A stretch of DNA of 64,000 bases. It comes from Crocinitomicaceae bacterium. GTDB taxonomy: Bacteria; Bacteroidota; Bacteroidia; Flavobacteriales_D; Sanyastnellaceae. Numbering within the stretch: position 1 is the stretch's first letter; each line of letters begins with the position of its first letter. The translations under genes and the position numbers were made by a program. The DNA is taken from the NCBI GenBank assembly GCA_002700285.1, contig PACT01000009.1:1-64000 (forward strand), read 5' to 3'. Below the pieces are notes generated by a model. That model did no database searches and was not told the origin of the DNA. It was given only the letters and a program-made list of their open reading frames with translations. This document shows, piece after piece, positions 41,027 through 49,270 of the stretch.

Positions 41027-42420
41027 TAGAATCTAAAGTAAATAAAAGGATTGAAGTCTGATCCAGCGAGATAACTGACACTCAAAAGAAACATCGCTAC
41101 GCCCACACCTGCCATACGTAAAGGGCGAGAATCATCCAATTTAAATGTGTCATAGAGGGCTGTTGAGGAGAATATAAATGACGCAAACAAAACGAATATT
41201 TCTCTGGCCTTAAGGAATGACAACTCCTGAGCCCAAATCTCAAGAGACATGATTTCTCCGTTGAACATTTGACTGAAGAAGCTGAGCGCAAGATCGAAGT
41301 CTTCAATGGCAAAAAACACCCACCCTACAACGACAAAGCCGAAAGTGATGGTTCTGGATAAAACGTTTGGAAGTTGCTTTAATAAATCACGTAGGAAAAT
41401 CCTATCTAAAATTAAAAATACACCATGATACAAACCCCATATTAAAAAATTCCAAGAAGCGCCATGCCACAATCCACTGACCGCAAAAACGAGAACCAAG
41501 TTCATGTAAAGTCGCGCATTGCTGCTTACCCTATTCCCGCCCAAAGGGATGTACAAATAATCTTTCATCCACGAACTAAGTGTGATGTGCCATCTTCTCC
41601 AGAAATCAGTGATGCTAGTTGCGCGATAGGGTTGTCTGAAATTCTCCGGAAACTTAAATCCAAGCATCCTCCCAAGACCTATCGCCATATCCGAATACCC
41701 TGAGAAATCAAAATATATTTGGAATGTAAACGCGAAAATGGCAATGCATGCATGGGGGGCACTCCACCCCTCAAACCCTCCTGCTACCACTGCAATATCC
41801 AGCGGAAAAACCGAGGCCAAAGTGTTTGCAATCAACACTTTTTTCGAAAGGCCCAACGCAAATCTATAAAATCCATTTAACCAATCAGCGTTCGCTACAG
41901 TTCGCTTCCGCAACGCCTTCTCCACTTCTGTAAACCTTACGATCGGGCCAGCAATCATTTGAGGGAAGCTCAAGATATACACGAGGTATTCATTCAACTT
42001 TTTCAGGGGTTTTACCGTTTGTCTATGAACATCTAATGAATAGCTCAAAGATTGAAACGAGAAAAAGGAGATTCCAATGGGGAGGGCGACTTCAGACCAC
42101 TCAAAATGATTCGGAGCGATGTTTTCAACGATGAAATTTGCGTACTTAAAATACACCAGCAGTCCCACATTTAAGATGACAGAAGCGCTCACTGCCCTAA
42201 CCCTCTTGCTCCCACTCAACTTATCCAGCTCTCGCACCAAATAAAAATTGACGACACAGCTGATGAGTAAAATTGGCAAAAACGACATCGCCCCCCACGC
42301 ATAAAAGATGACAGAAGCTATGAGCAAAATGGCATTCTGAAATTTCGACCCCCCAAGTCTATACGCCACCAGAAAAGGGGGCAAAAAGTAGAGAAGGAAA
42401 GTGATACTCGAAAAAACCAT
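41026..42420 (-). CDS. MBOAT family O-acyltransferase (second, AlgI-like)
   Basis: FYAWGAMSFLPILLIS, YFDFSGYSDMAIGLGRMLGFKFPENF, DFWRRWHITLSSWMKDYLYIPLGGNR, SGLWHGASWNFLIWGLYHG. Start trimmed from the track to ATG 42420. Confidence 0.95.
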   Translation of the reverse strand: MVFSSITFLLYFLPPFLVAYRLGGSKFQNAILLIASVIFYAWGAMSFLPILLISCVVNFYLVRELDKLSGSKRVRAVSASVILNVGLLVYFKYANFIVENIAPNHFEWSEVALPIGISFFSFQSLSYSLDVHRQTVKPLKKLNEYLVYILSFPQMIAGPIVRFTEVEKALRKRTVANADWLNGFYRFALGLSKKVLIANTLASVFPLDIAVVAGGFEGWSAPHACIAIFAFTFQIYFDFSGYSDMAIGLGRMLGFKFPENFRQPYRATSITDFWRRWHITLSSWMKDYLYIPLGGNRVSSNARLYMNLVLVFAVSGLWHGASWNFLIWGLYHGVFLILDRIFLRDLLKQLPNVLSRTITFGFVVVGWVFFAIEDFDLALSFFSQMFNGEIMSLEIWAQELSFLKAREIFVLFASFIFSSTALYDTFKLDDSRPLRMAGVGVAMFLLSVSYLAGSDFNPFIYFRF

Positions 42421-42453
42421 TGCGCGATAATACAACGATTGGTATATTGTATC

Positions 42454-43263
42454 ATGTTTTATCGATTCCTTTTCTTGTCCTTCGCTTTCACAAGCATACC
42501 AATGTCTGCAAGAATCGACACCCTGTTTGTCTTCAGCAATGATATGAATAAGAACATCCCCAGTTTGATTATTCTTCCTCAAGGAATTGAAAACCTGTCG
42601 GAGAAACTGCCCATGATCTATCTTCTCCATGGCGCAGGTGGGGATTTTGACAACTGGTATCGAAGAGTTCCGAAACTCCAAAACCTTGCCAACACATTCA
42701 ATTGCATTGTGGTCTGCCCAGATGGGGGCAAGACAAGCTGGTACCTTGACAGTCCCATAGACCCTGAAATGAGATATGAGAGCTACATCACACACCTTCT
42801 CATCCCTGAGGTCGACCGCATCTACCCCACCCTAAATTCACCAAATACAAGAGCCATCACAGGACTTAGCATGGGAGGACATGGCGCACTCTACCTCGCT
42901 CTTCGACATCCTGAGCTGTTTAGCTACGCAGGAAGCATGAGTGGAGGCGTCGATCTAAGGCCCTTTGACAACAATTGGGGCTTGCCTGACATATTGGGGG
43001 AAGCCTCCGCGTTTCCTCACCATTGGGAAGCACACAGTGTGGTGGTTTTAACAGAGCACATTCAAACTGACCAGGAATTCATCATCGACTGTGGTTTGGA
43101 TGACTTCTTTCTAGATGTCAACAGATCGCTCAAAAGCGTGATGGATGACAAAGGCATCTCACACGAATATAGCGAGAGACCAGGCACACACAATTGGAAA
43201 TACTGGCGCGACTCTGTGGACGAACATTTCCGTTTTTTCAGCACACATTTTAAAAAAATCTAA
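42454..43263 (+). CDS. Exported esterase (esterase D/S-formylglutathione-hydrolase-like family)
   Basis: Signal peptide; PMIYLLHGAGGDFDNWYR; GLSMGGHGALYLALRHPELF; GTHNWKYWRDS. Confidence 0.87.
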   Translation: MFYRFLFLSFAFTSIPMSARIDTLFVFSNDMNKNIPSLIILPQGIENLSEKLPMIYLLHGAGGDFDNWYRRVPKLQNLANTFNCIVVCPDGGKTSWYLDSPIDPEMRYESYITHLLIPEVDRIYPTLNSPNTRAITGLSMGGHGALYLALRHPELFSYAGSMSGGVDLRPFDNNWGLPDILGEASAFPHHWEAHSVVVLTEHIQTDQEFIIDCGLDDFFLDVNRSLKSVMDDKGISHEYSERPGTHNWKYWRDSVDEHFRFFSTHFKKI

Positions 43264-43275
43264 AAGAAGGAATAT

Positions 43276-43524
43276 CTAATGTGAGACCTCCAACACTTTG
43301 CTGCTGGAATATCCATCAGAGGTCGTCAATTTATAGATATACGAGCCTGGCGTCGAATCCGCTGGCAATGTGCGACGAATGAGATTTATCTCTTTCTATG
43401 ACATTGTGGACAGTTGTTAAGATGATGGGAGCAATATCGAAATGGAGAGTTGGTGATTGGCCAAAAACTTGACCATGGCAACTCAGCAAACCGACAATAA
43501 AAAAGGCAAGTCCTTGAAATTCAT
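43276..43524 (-). pseudogene. Decayed, internally deleted paralog of the adjacent cytochrome/Cu-monooxygenase gene
   Basis: Across three frames: start and signal peptide-like region, SPTLHFDIAPII, then after a shift NNCPQCHRKR*, then a tail IRRTLPADSTPGSYIYKLTTSDGYSSSKVLEVSH*. Compare intact NPTFHLDIAPIIYNNCTECHRVGE. Confidence 0.75.
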
Positions 43525-43533
43525 ATATAGAAG

Positions 43534-45018
43534 TTAAGGACAAATCTCGCCGAACTCAGAAAGGACGACCAATACGTCTGAGATCGTGACAGCGCCGTCG
43601 CCAGTCACATCTGTGTCACAGTTAGAGAGGCAGCCATATTGACTCAGCATCATCAAAATATCGCTTATGTCAATGCTTCCATTGGGCACAACATCTCCCA
43701 AACAACCAACATTAGGTTCTGATATGATTGAGATGTCCTCATCACCGGGCTGGTAATCAATAAATTGAAAAAACAAGACGTACATCTCATCTGTTGTAAA
43801 ATCCCCGAACCACATAGGCTGAGGCGGATTGTTGGGGTTGAACGTATTTGAGGATGTATTGTCATACTCTGCAATCGCATGAATGGTATACCCACCTGGT
43901 ATCTTAAGTAAACTGGGATAGGTAAAAATGCCTTGCCAATGAAAATCCCAATCGGGAATAGAAATCATAGGAATGGTGTCTTGGTTATCTGGTGAAGTGG
44001 CATAAACAAGCCATGATTTGCCCACCAGATGCGAATGCGGAATCGTTGAGATCACACTCATGTCGGTTTCTACTTCTAAGGTGCCGTGAAATGACACGAC
44101 TTCGTTTGCGGGAATATAGAAGGGAACAGAAAGGTCTGACGGAGTCATCGTATATGTTTCAACCTCTCGTTCAACGGGGAGATCGGCAAAGTAGATGTTA
44201 ACCGTTGTTTGGTCTAACTCATCTTGATAAGATGGGCCATAATGCATCTGAAGGAGCAACTGAGACCCCGGCTCCATAATTTTACCAATTGTTTGCGGAA
44301 ACATCAATGGAAGCGAGCCGGGAACCCAACCGCCAAACAGTCGATCTTCGACTGGCACGCCGTAGTCACCGAAGCTCTCGTAGCCAGCAGCAGGATCAGC
44401 ATCATCTAGGGCCATGGCCGCATTTATTGATGCTGGATTTGAAGTGTAACCGATGAGCCCGTGGTGGGCGATTGCGTTGTTTGATGGAACAATTTCCACG
44501 GCCAAAACTTCTACTGTTTCAGTGAGACCCGTGGGAATCATAAATACTTGATATTGTTCAAGACCGTCGCCTCCGTGGAGATAAGCCTCAGACATGGTCA
44601 GAACAAGGTCGGGACTTCCCAATTGCAGGCCTATTTCAAAATCTGGCATGCCGGGATTATCTGACGGATCACCCTCTGGCATATCCGCATCCACCCAATC
44701 CACGATGGTTTGCTTCTCAACGTCTGTAAGGAAACGTTCCCCATTAAACGTTGTGTAATTGTGATCTGGGGTCCAAGGCGGCATATATCCTGATTGCGTG
44801 ACATACTCAATAAAATAACCATTCGCAGCAACCTCATCATAGGTCGTAAGAGGCATTGGACCAAGCTCACCTACTCTGTGACATTCCGTACAATTGTTGT
44901 AAATAATAGGGGCAATATCTAAGTGAAAAGTTGGATTATTCGTGGTTTGAGCCAAGTTGAGAGTGGAGGTCAAAACAAGCAACACAAATAAAAAACAGAA
45001 ACAGATAGGAAATCGCAT
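43534..45018 (-). CDS. Secreted CxxCH heme-site protein fused to a copper type II monooxygenase (PHM/DBH-like) domain, dockerin-like C-terminus
   Basis: FHLDIAPIIYNNCTECHR (CxxCH); NAIAHHGLIGYT, LLLQMHYGP, ISTIPHSHLVGKSW copper-ligand-like motifs; GDVVPNGSIDISDILMMLSQYGC...TDVTGDGAVTISDVLVVLSEFGEIC. Confidence 0.85.
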   Translation of the reverse strand: MRFPICFCFLFVLLVLTSTLNLAQTTNNPTFHLDIAPIIYNNCTECHRVGELGPMPLTTYDEVAANGYFIEYVTQSGYMPPWTPDHNYTTFNGERFLTDVEKQTIVDWVDADMPEGDPSDNPGMPDFEIGLQLGSPDLVLTMSEAYLHGGDGLEQYQVFMIPTGLTETVEVLAVEIVPSNNAIAHHGLIGYTSNPASINAAMALDDADPAAGYESFGDYGVPVEDRLFGGWVPGSLPLMFPQTIGKIMEPGSQLLLQMHYGPSYQDELDQTTVNIYFADLPVEREVETYTMTPSDLSVPFYIPANEVVSFHGTLEVETDMSVISTIPHSHLVGKSWLVYATSPDNQDTIPMISIPDWDFHWQGIFTYPSLLKIPGGYTIHAIAEYDNTSSNTFNPNNPPQPMWFGDFTTDEMYVLFFQFIDYQPGDEDISIISEPNVGCLGDVVPNGSIDISDILMMLSQYGCLSNCDTDVTGDGAVTISDVLVVLSEFGEICP

Positions 45019-45087
45019 TTTGTATGATTTCCCTGTAAGATAAGAAATAGTTTGACAAATGATATAATTATGGGGAAAACAATCTCC

Positions 45088-45125
45088 TTTTGCAATACAC
45101 TCTTCCTATTCTCATAGTAACTTTG
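45088..45125 (+). promoter_or_regulatory. Candidate Bacteroidetes-type promoter for gap (-33 TTTG, -7 TAACTTTG)
   Basis: TTTTG at 45088-45092 and TAACTTTG (TAnnTTTG) at 45118-45125, about 35 nt before the ATG; the 25-nt spacing is slightly long. Confidence 0.35.
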
Positions 45126-45159
45126 ACGTTCGTTTGCTTCACAAACCCCAAAGTAGAAT

Positions 45160-46623
45160 ATGATACAATCTAAAAGTTTGAAAGAGACTTACAGTGCTGA
45201 ACTTAACGACTACATTGATCATGAGAAGACAGCTTTAGAACTGATGCATTCTATCGGAAAATTACTTTTTGAGAAGAATATTGAATTGGTCTTATTTCGA
45301 AACCATTTAATTGACAAGAGTATTGGCGAGATCTTGAATTTACATCAATACGCATCTCAAGTCGTCGGAAAGCCTATTCAAGTGACGGATTCTGCACGTC
45401 TGGCTTCTGAGATATACAAGATGGACATTGCGCCAGCTAAGATTGATATCGGAAAACTGGCGAATGAATGGAGGAACGAAGGCAAAGCATTCAACTCTAT
45501 GACAGACTTTATTGAGGATAAGCTCAGTCATTTCGATCAATTTGACAGCTCAGCAATAGAACCCAGGGATGTCGTTTTATTTGGATTTGGACGAATAGGA
45601 CGACTCGCAGCCAGAGAACTTATTAAACAAGCTGGAAAGGGACAACAACTTAGACTTAGGGCGATTGTGCTCCGTTCAATAGATGACGTTACGCTGAAAA
45701 AAAGAGCCGCATTGCTTGAAAATGATTCTGTGCATGGTCGTTTTCCCGGAACAATTGAAATCGATTGCGAAAACAAACATTTAATCATCAATGGTCAACG
45801 GATTCAAATTATTGCAAGTTCAGATCCATCTGTCATTGATTACGCGGGAAGAGGCATAAACAATGCATTGTTAATCGACAATACGGGGGCATATAGAGAC
45901 AAGGAGGCACTCAGCTTACACCTTCAGTCAAATGGCATCAGCAAGGTTTTACTTACCGCTCCAGGAAAAGGCATACCCAACATCGTGTATGGTATAAACC
46001 ACAGCAATTTAGACATTGACAAAGACCATATTTTTTCTGCAGCAAGTTGTACCACAAACGCAATCTCTCCTATTCTGAGAGTCATTGAGGACAATTTCGG
46101 AATCGTAAGGGGACATATTGAAACCGTTCACGCATATACAAATGACCAAAACTTGCTAGACAACCTCCACAAAAAAGAACGTCGTGGAAGATCTGCTGCA
46201 GTCAACATGGTTATCACAGAAACGGGCGCAGGAAAAGCCGTCACAAAAGTGATCCCCAGTTTAAATAACAAACTGACTGCAAATGCTGTCAGGGTTCCTA
46301 CACCTAACGGTTCTCTCGCGATTATGAATCTAGAGTTAGAGAAAACAACATCACTGAAGGATGTCAATCAACATCTTAAAACAGCAGCCCTGACTGAAAA
46401 CTTAGTGAACCAAATACATTTTTCAGTCAATGAAGAATTGGTAAGCAACGACATCATAGGCAACGACTGTTGTGCTGTATTTGACAGTCCTGCAACCATC
46501 GTCAGTAAGGATGGAAAAAGTGTTGTCTTATATACCTGGTATGACAATGAGTTTGGATACACAAAACAAGTCATTCGTTTGGCAAAATATATTGCGAAGG
46601 TGAGACGCAATATTTATTACTGA
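45160..46623 (+). CDS. gap: Glyceraldehyde-3-phosphate dehydrogenase with about 130-aa N-terminal extension
   Basis: VVLFGFGRIGRLAARELI, SAASCTTNAISPILRVI, HAYTNDQNLLD, WYDNEFGYTKQVIRLAKYI. Confidence 0.95.
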   Translation: MIQSKSLKETYSAELNDYIDHEKTALELMHSIGKLLFEKNIELVLFRNHLIDKSIGEILNLHQYASQVVGKPIQVTDSARLASEIYKMDIAPAKIDIGKLANEWRNEGKAFNSMTDFIEDKLSHFDQFDSSAIEPRDVVLFGFGRIGRLAARELIKQAGKGQQLRLRAIVLRSIDDVTLKKRAALLENDSVHGRFPGTIEIDCENKHLIINGQRIQIIASSDPSVIDYAGRGINNALLIDNTGAYRDKEALSLHLQSNGISKVLLTAPGKGIPNIVYGINHSNLDIDKDHIFSAASCTTNAISPILRVIEDNFGIVRGHIETVHAYTNDQNLLDNLHKKERRGRSAAVNMVITETGAGKAVTKVIPSLNNKLTANAVRVPTPNGSLAIMNLELEKTTSLKDVNQHLKTAALTENLVNQIHFSVNEELVSNDIIGNDCCAVFDSPATIVSKDGKSVVLYTWYDNEFGYTKQVIRLAKYIAKVRRNIYY

Positions 46624-47492
46624 TGAAGATCTACAATATGGAAAATCACATCCGTTTGGGCCTAATCATTCTAGGTTTCAACCTAAATATAAATGTTTGC
46701 GCACAGGACACCCTCTGGATCAATACCGGGGATTGGCATCAGTCCCAGGATACGATGACGGTCTTAAGGTTTAATGAAACGCCTGTTTTTGACACCTCAA
46801 ATGTTGCACTCAATACTTCTGCTGATGCTGCGTTGTTTCTAACAGTCATAAATACTGACACAGAGGCACATGATTTCGGTGTAGATGGGGTTTGGAGTTA
46901 TGGTGAAGACATTCTACCAAACGATACCACAACTTTTGAAATACCTCCTATGGACATGGGAACATACCGCTACTTTTCCAGTGATCAGAGAGGTGTGTAT
47001 TTGGGATTGTCTGGCGTGTTGAAAGTGGGACTAAATATGCCACATCAATTTCACTGGAACTTGGCGGACTGCATGCCAGAACGGATGGATTCTGTTTTTT
47101 CTGGTGGCGAACTGCTTGATGAAGCGCCTTATGTGCCGAGATATTTCTCGATCAACTCTTACACATACCCACATACTGCATCAGATGCAAATGGATACGT
47201 GGCACTTGCTTTGGGGGATACGTGCACCATTTCAATTGTCAACAGTGGCATGATGGACCACGTTCTTCATTTCCATGGATTTCATGTTGAGTATCTTTCT
47301 AGCACACTCCAGCCGTCTAGAATAGGCTGGAGTAAAGACACGACCCCTCTCCTACAAGGTGAAGGTGTGACGCTCTTACTTATTGCAAATCAAGAAGGCA
47401 TGTACCCCGTTCACAACCACAACTTAATCGCGGTGACAAACTCTGGGTTTTACCCTGGCGGAATGATTACACTAATAAATATAATGCCATGA
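46623..47492 (+). CDS. Exported cupredoxin-domain protein; second domain resembles domain 2 of two-domain copper oxidases/NirK
   Basis: MMDHVLHFHGFHVEYL and MYPVHNHNLIAVTNSGFYPGGMITLI; overlaps the gap stop (TGATG at 46621-46625). Confidence 0.8.
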   Translation: MKIYNMENHIRLGLIILGFNLNINVCAQDTLWINTGDWHQSQDTMTVLRFNETPVFDTSNVALNTSADAALFLTVINTDTEAHDFGVDGVWSYGEDILPNDTTTFEIPPMDMGTYRYFSSDQRGVYLGLSGVLKVGLNMPHQFHWNLADCMPERMDSVFSGGELLDEAPYVPRYFSINSYTYPHTASDANGYVALALGDTCTISIVNSGMMDHVLHFHGFHVEYLSSTLQPSRIGWSKDTTPLLQGEGVTLLLIANQEGMYPVHNHNLIAVTNSGFYPGGMITLINIMP

Positions 47493-48706
47493 GATCATCT
47501 ATCACATTCCTGATTGCTGCATCATTAATTTGTATTCATGGTGCGCCATCCTTAGGCCAAACCTTCTCTCCTCCTCCACTTTTATTTACAGGCATGGACG
47601 GGATTTTAATTTCTGATGGCGGCATGGAAATTCCTGTTTGGGGATATGGTCTTACGGCAGATGGGTACATCACTGTTCCCGGCCCTTTGTTAGAATATGA
47701 GACAGGTGACGATGTTAACTTGGCGTTCGTCAACAACAGTCCAGAGTCTCATACCATTCATCTACATGGCCTTGATGTCGACCAGGCAAATGATGGCGTT
47801 CCCACAACATCCTTTATTGTCGTTCAAGATGATGTAGGTTCCTACGCATTTACGGCATCCGAACCCGGCACTTTTTTATATCATTGCCACGTGACCACGA
47901 CACTGCATCTCACGATGGGGATGTATGGGATGATTCTGGTGCGCCATCCGGGGGGCGTGCTCTTTGAGGGAGGACCTACGTACTATTCTGATGCGCCCCT
48001 TCTCTTTAGTGACCTAGAAATAGCGACCAATCTTGCCCCTGTTCAATCCTTTCCGTTTCATGACATACGACCTGACTACTTTATGGTCAACGGACGTTCA
48101 GGAAGTCAGCTAGAAACAGGAAGCACGGGGACACCTGGTGAGCCAGGGACGATTCTCTCTTGTCCGAATGGTGAGTCCCTCGCGCTTCGTTTGGGATCTA
48201 TGGCTTACACACTCACAAAATTAATCATCCCCTCTGAACTAGGTGCGATGTGCTACATGTCAGATGGTCGCCCTGTCCCCACACCATTCGAGGTTGAGGA
48301 ACTCGACATTTACCCAGGCGAGCGATTTACTGTCCTGATTTCACCTGATGCTGAATATGATGGAACGATCGAAGTACAATCATGGGACATGGTGAACCAA
48401 ACTTTCGTTCACTCAAACTTCGTGCGAATTCGTGACGCTGCGCTTAATATCGGTGCCCCTCAAACTCAAGAAACTTTGTCACTTTCGATCAGCCCAAACC
48501 CCTCTGATGATTTCATTTCTATCAATTCATATGACGAAAGAAATCTCGCCGATTGGACCATCTTTAACACATCGGGTCAAATGATCGCAAAGGGGCATTG
48601 CAATTCACCTTCAATGCGCATTGACATCTCCCACTTCGAATCAGGTTCATACATCCTTGAGAGCATTAATGGAGAGCATCTAAAACGTGCCCGATTCGTC
48701 AGGTGA
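47489..48706 (+). CDS. Multicopper-oxidase-like protein (blue-copper domain 1) with T9SS C-terminal domain
   Basis: SHTIHLHGLDVDQANDG and GTFLYHCHVTTTLHLTMGMYGMILV; tail LSISPNPSDDFISINSY...SGSYILESINGEHLKRARFVR; ATGA overlap with the previous gene. Confidence 0.88.
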   Translation: MRSSITFLIAASLICIHGAPSLGQTFSPPPLLFTGMDGILISDGGMEIPVWGYGLTADGYITVPGPLLEYETGDDVNLAFVNNSPESHTIHLHGLDVDQANDGVPTTSFIVVQDDVGSYAFTASEPGTFLYHCHVTTTLHLTMGMYGMILVRHPGGVLFEGGPTYYSDAPLLFSDLEIATNLAPVQSFPFHDIRPDYFMVNGRSGSQLETGSTGTPGEPGTILSCPNGESLALRLGSMAYTLTKLIIPSELGAMCYMSDGRPVPTPFEVEELDIYPGERFTVLISPDAEYDGTIEVQSWDMVNQTFVHSNFVRIRDAALNIGAPQTQETLSLSISPNPSDDFISINSYDERNLADWTIFNTSGQMIAKGHCNSPSMRIDISHFESGSYILESINGEHLKRARFVR

Positions 48707-48815
48707 GTAAACGTTGGAAGAGGCACCACTGATACAATTTCTTTTACAAAACCGCCGAGTCTGATCTTGACCACACGTTTGAATAACCTATCGCATAGGG
48801 CCAGCGATTGACTGC

Positions 48816-49262
48816 TTATTTTAATTCAAACTTGACAGGGACGACATATTCAACCCTCACCGGATTGACGCCGTCCGTTCCAGGACGAAAGTCTGGCAGA
48901 GATTTCACAGCATTTACAGCTTCAAGTTCAAGGGAAGCCACAACATCAGCAAGTGAGTCTTCTACAGGAATAGAACGCATGACATCTACGCCAGTGATCG
49001 AGCCATCTTTTTCAATGATAAACATGACGTATACTGTTCCGGAAACTTTTGCCTCAAGGGCATCAGAAGGGTAATTCAATGCGCCCGCAAGATGTTCCAT
49101 AATCGCAACAGAAGAGCAACGATAAATATCTGCTGTTTCTGAATGCACACACTCTCCAAAAGCAGGCATCACAGCACAACGACGGACTGTGGCATCTGTT
49201 TCAGCTTGTGCCATTGATATCAAAGAAAAGACAACTGTTGAAAAGGCTAATAAATATTTCAT
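48816..49262 (-). CDS. Exported TonB C-terminal-domain protein
   Basis: Trimmed start MKYLLAFSTVVFSLISMAQA; YPSDALEAKVSGTVYVMFIIEKDGSITGVDVMRSI...AVKSLPDFRPGTDGVNPVRVEYVVPVKFELK. Confidence 0.8.
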   Translation of the reverse strand: MKYLLAFSTVVFSLISMAQAETDATVRRCAVMPAFGECVHSETADIYRCSSVAIMEHLAGALNYPSDALEAKVSGTVYVMFIIEKDGSITGVDVMRSIPVEDSLADVVASLELEAVNAVKSLPDFRPGTDGVNPVRVEYVVPVKFELK

Positions 49263-49270
49263 GAAGCAAT

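Noticed and set aside
42421-42795. N-terminal extension of MBOAT ORF 41026-42795
   Set aside because: Overlaps the divergent esterase gene; the MBOAT fold starts at ATG 42420 (MVFSSITFLLYFLPPF).
48577-48774. Minus ORF 48577-48774
   Set aside because: Antisense to the T9SS tail of the multicopper oxidase gene; no recognisable product.
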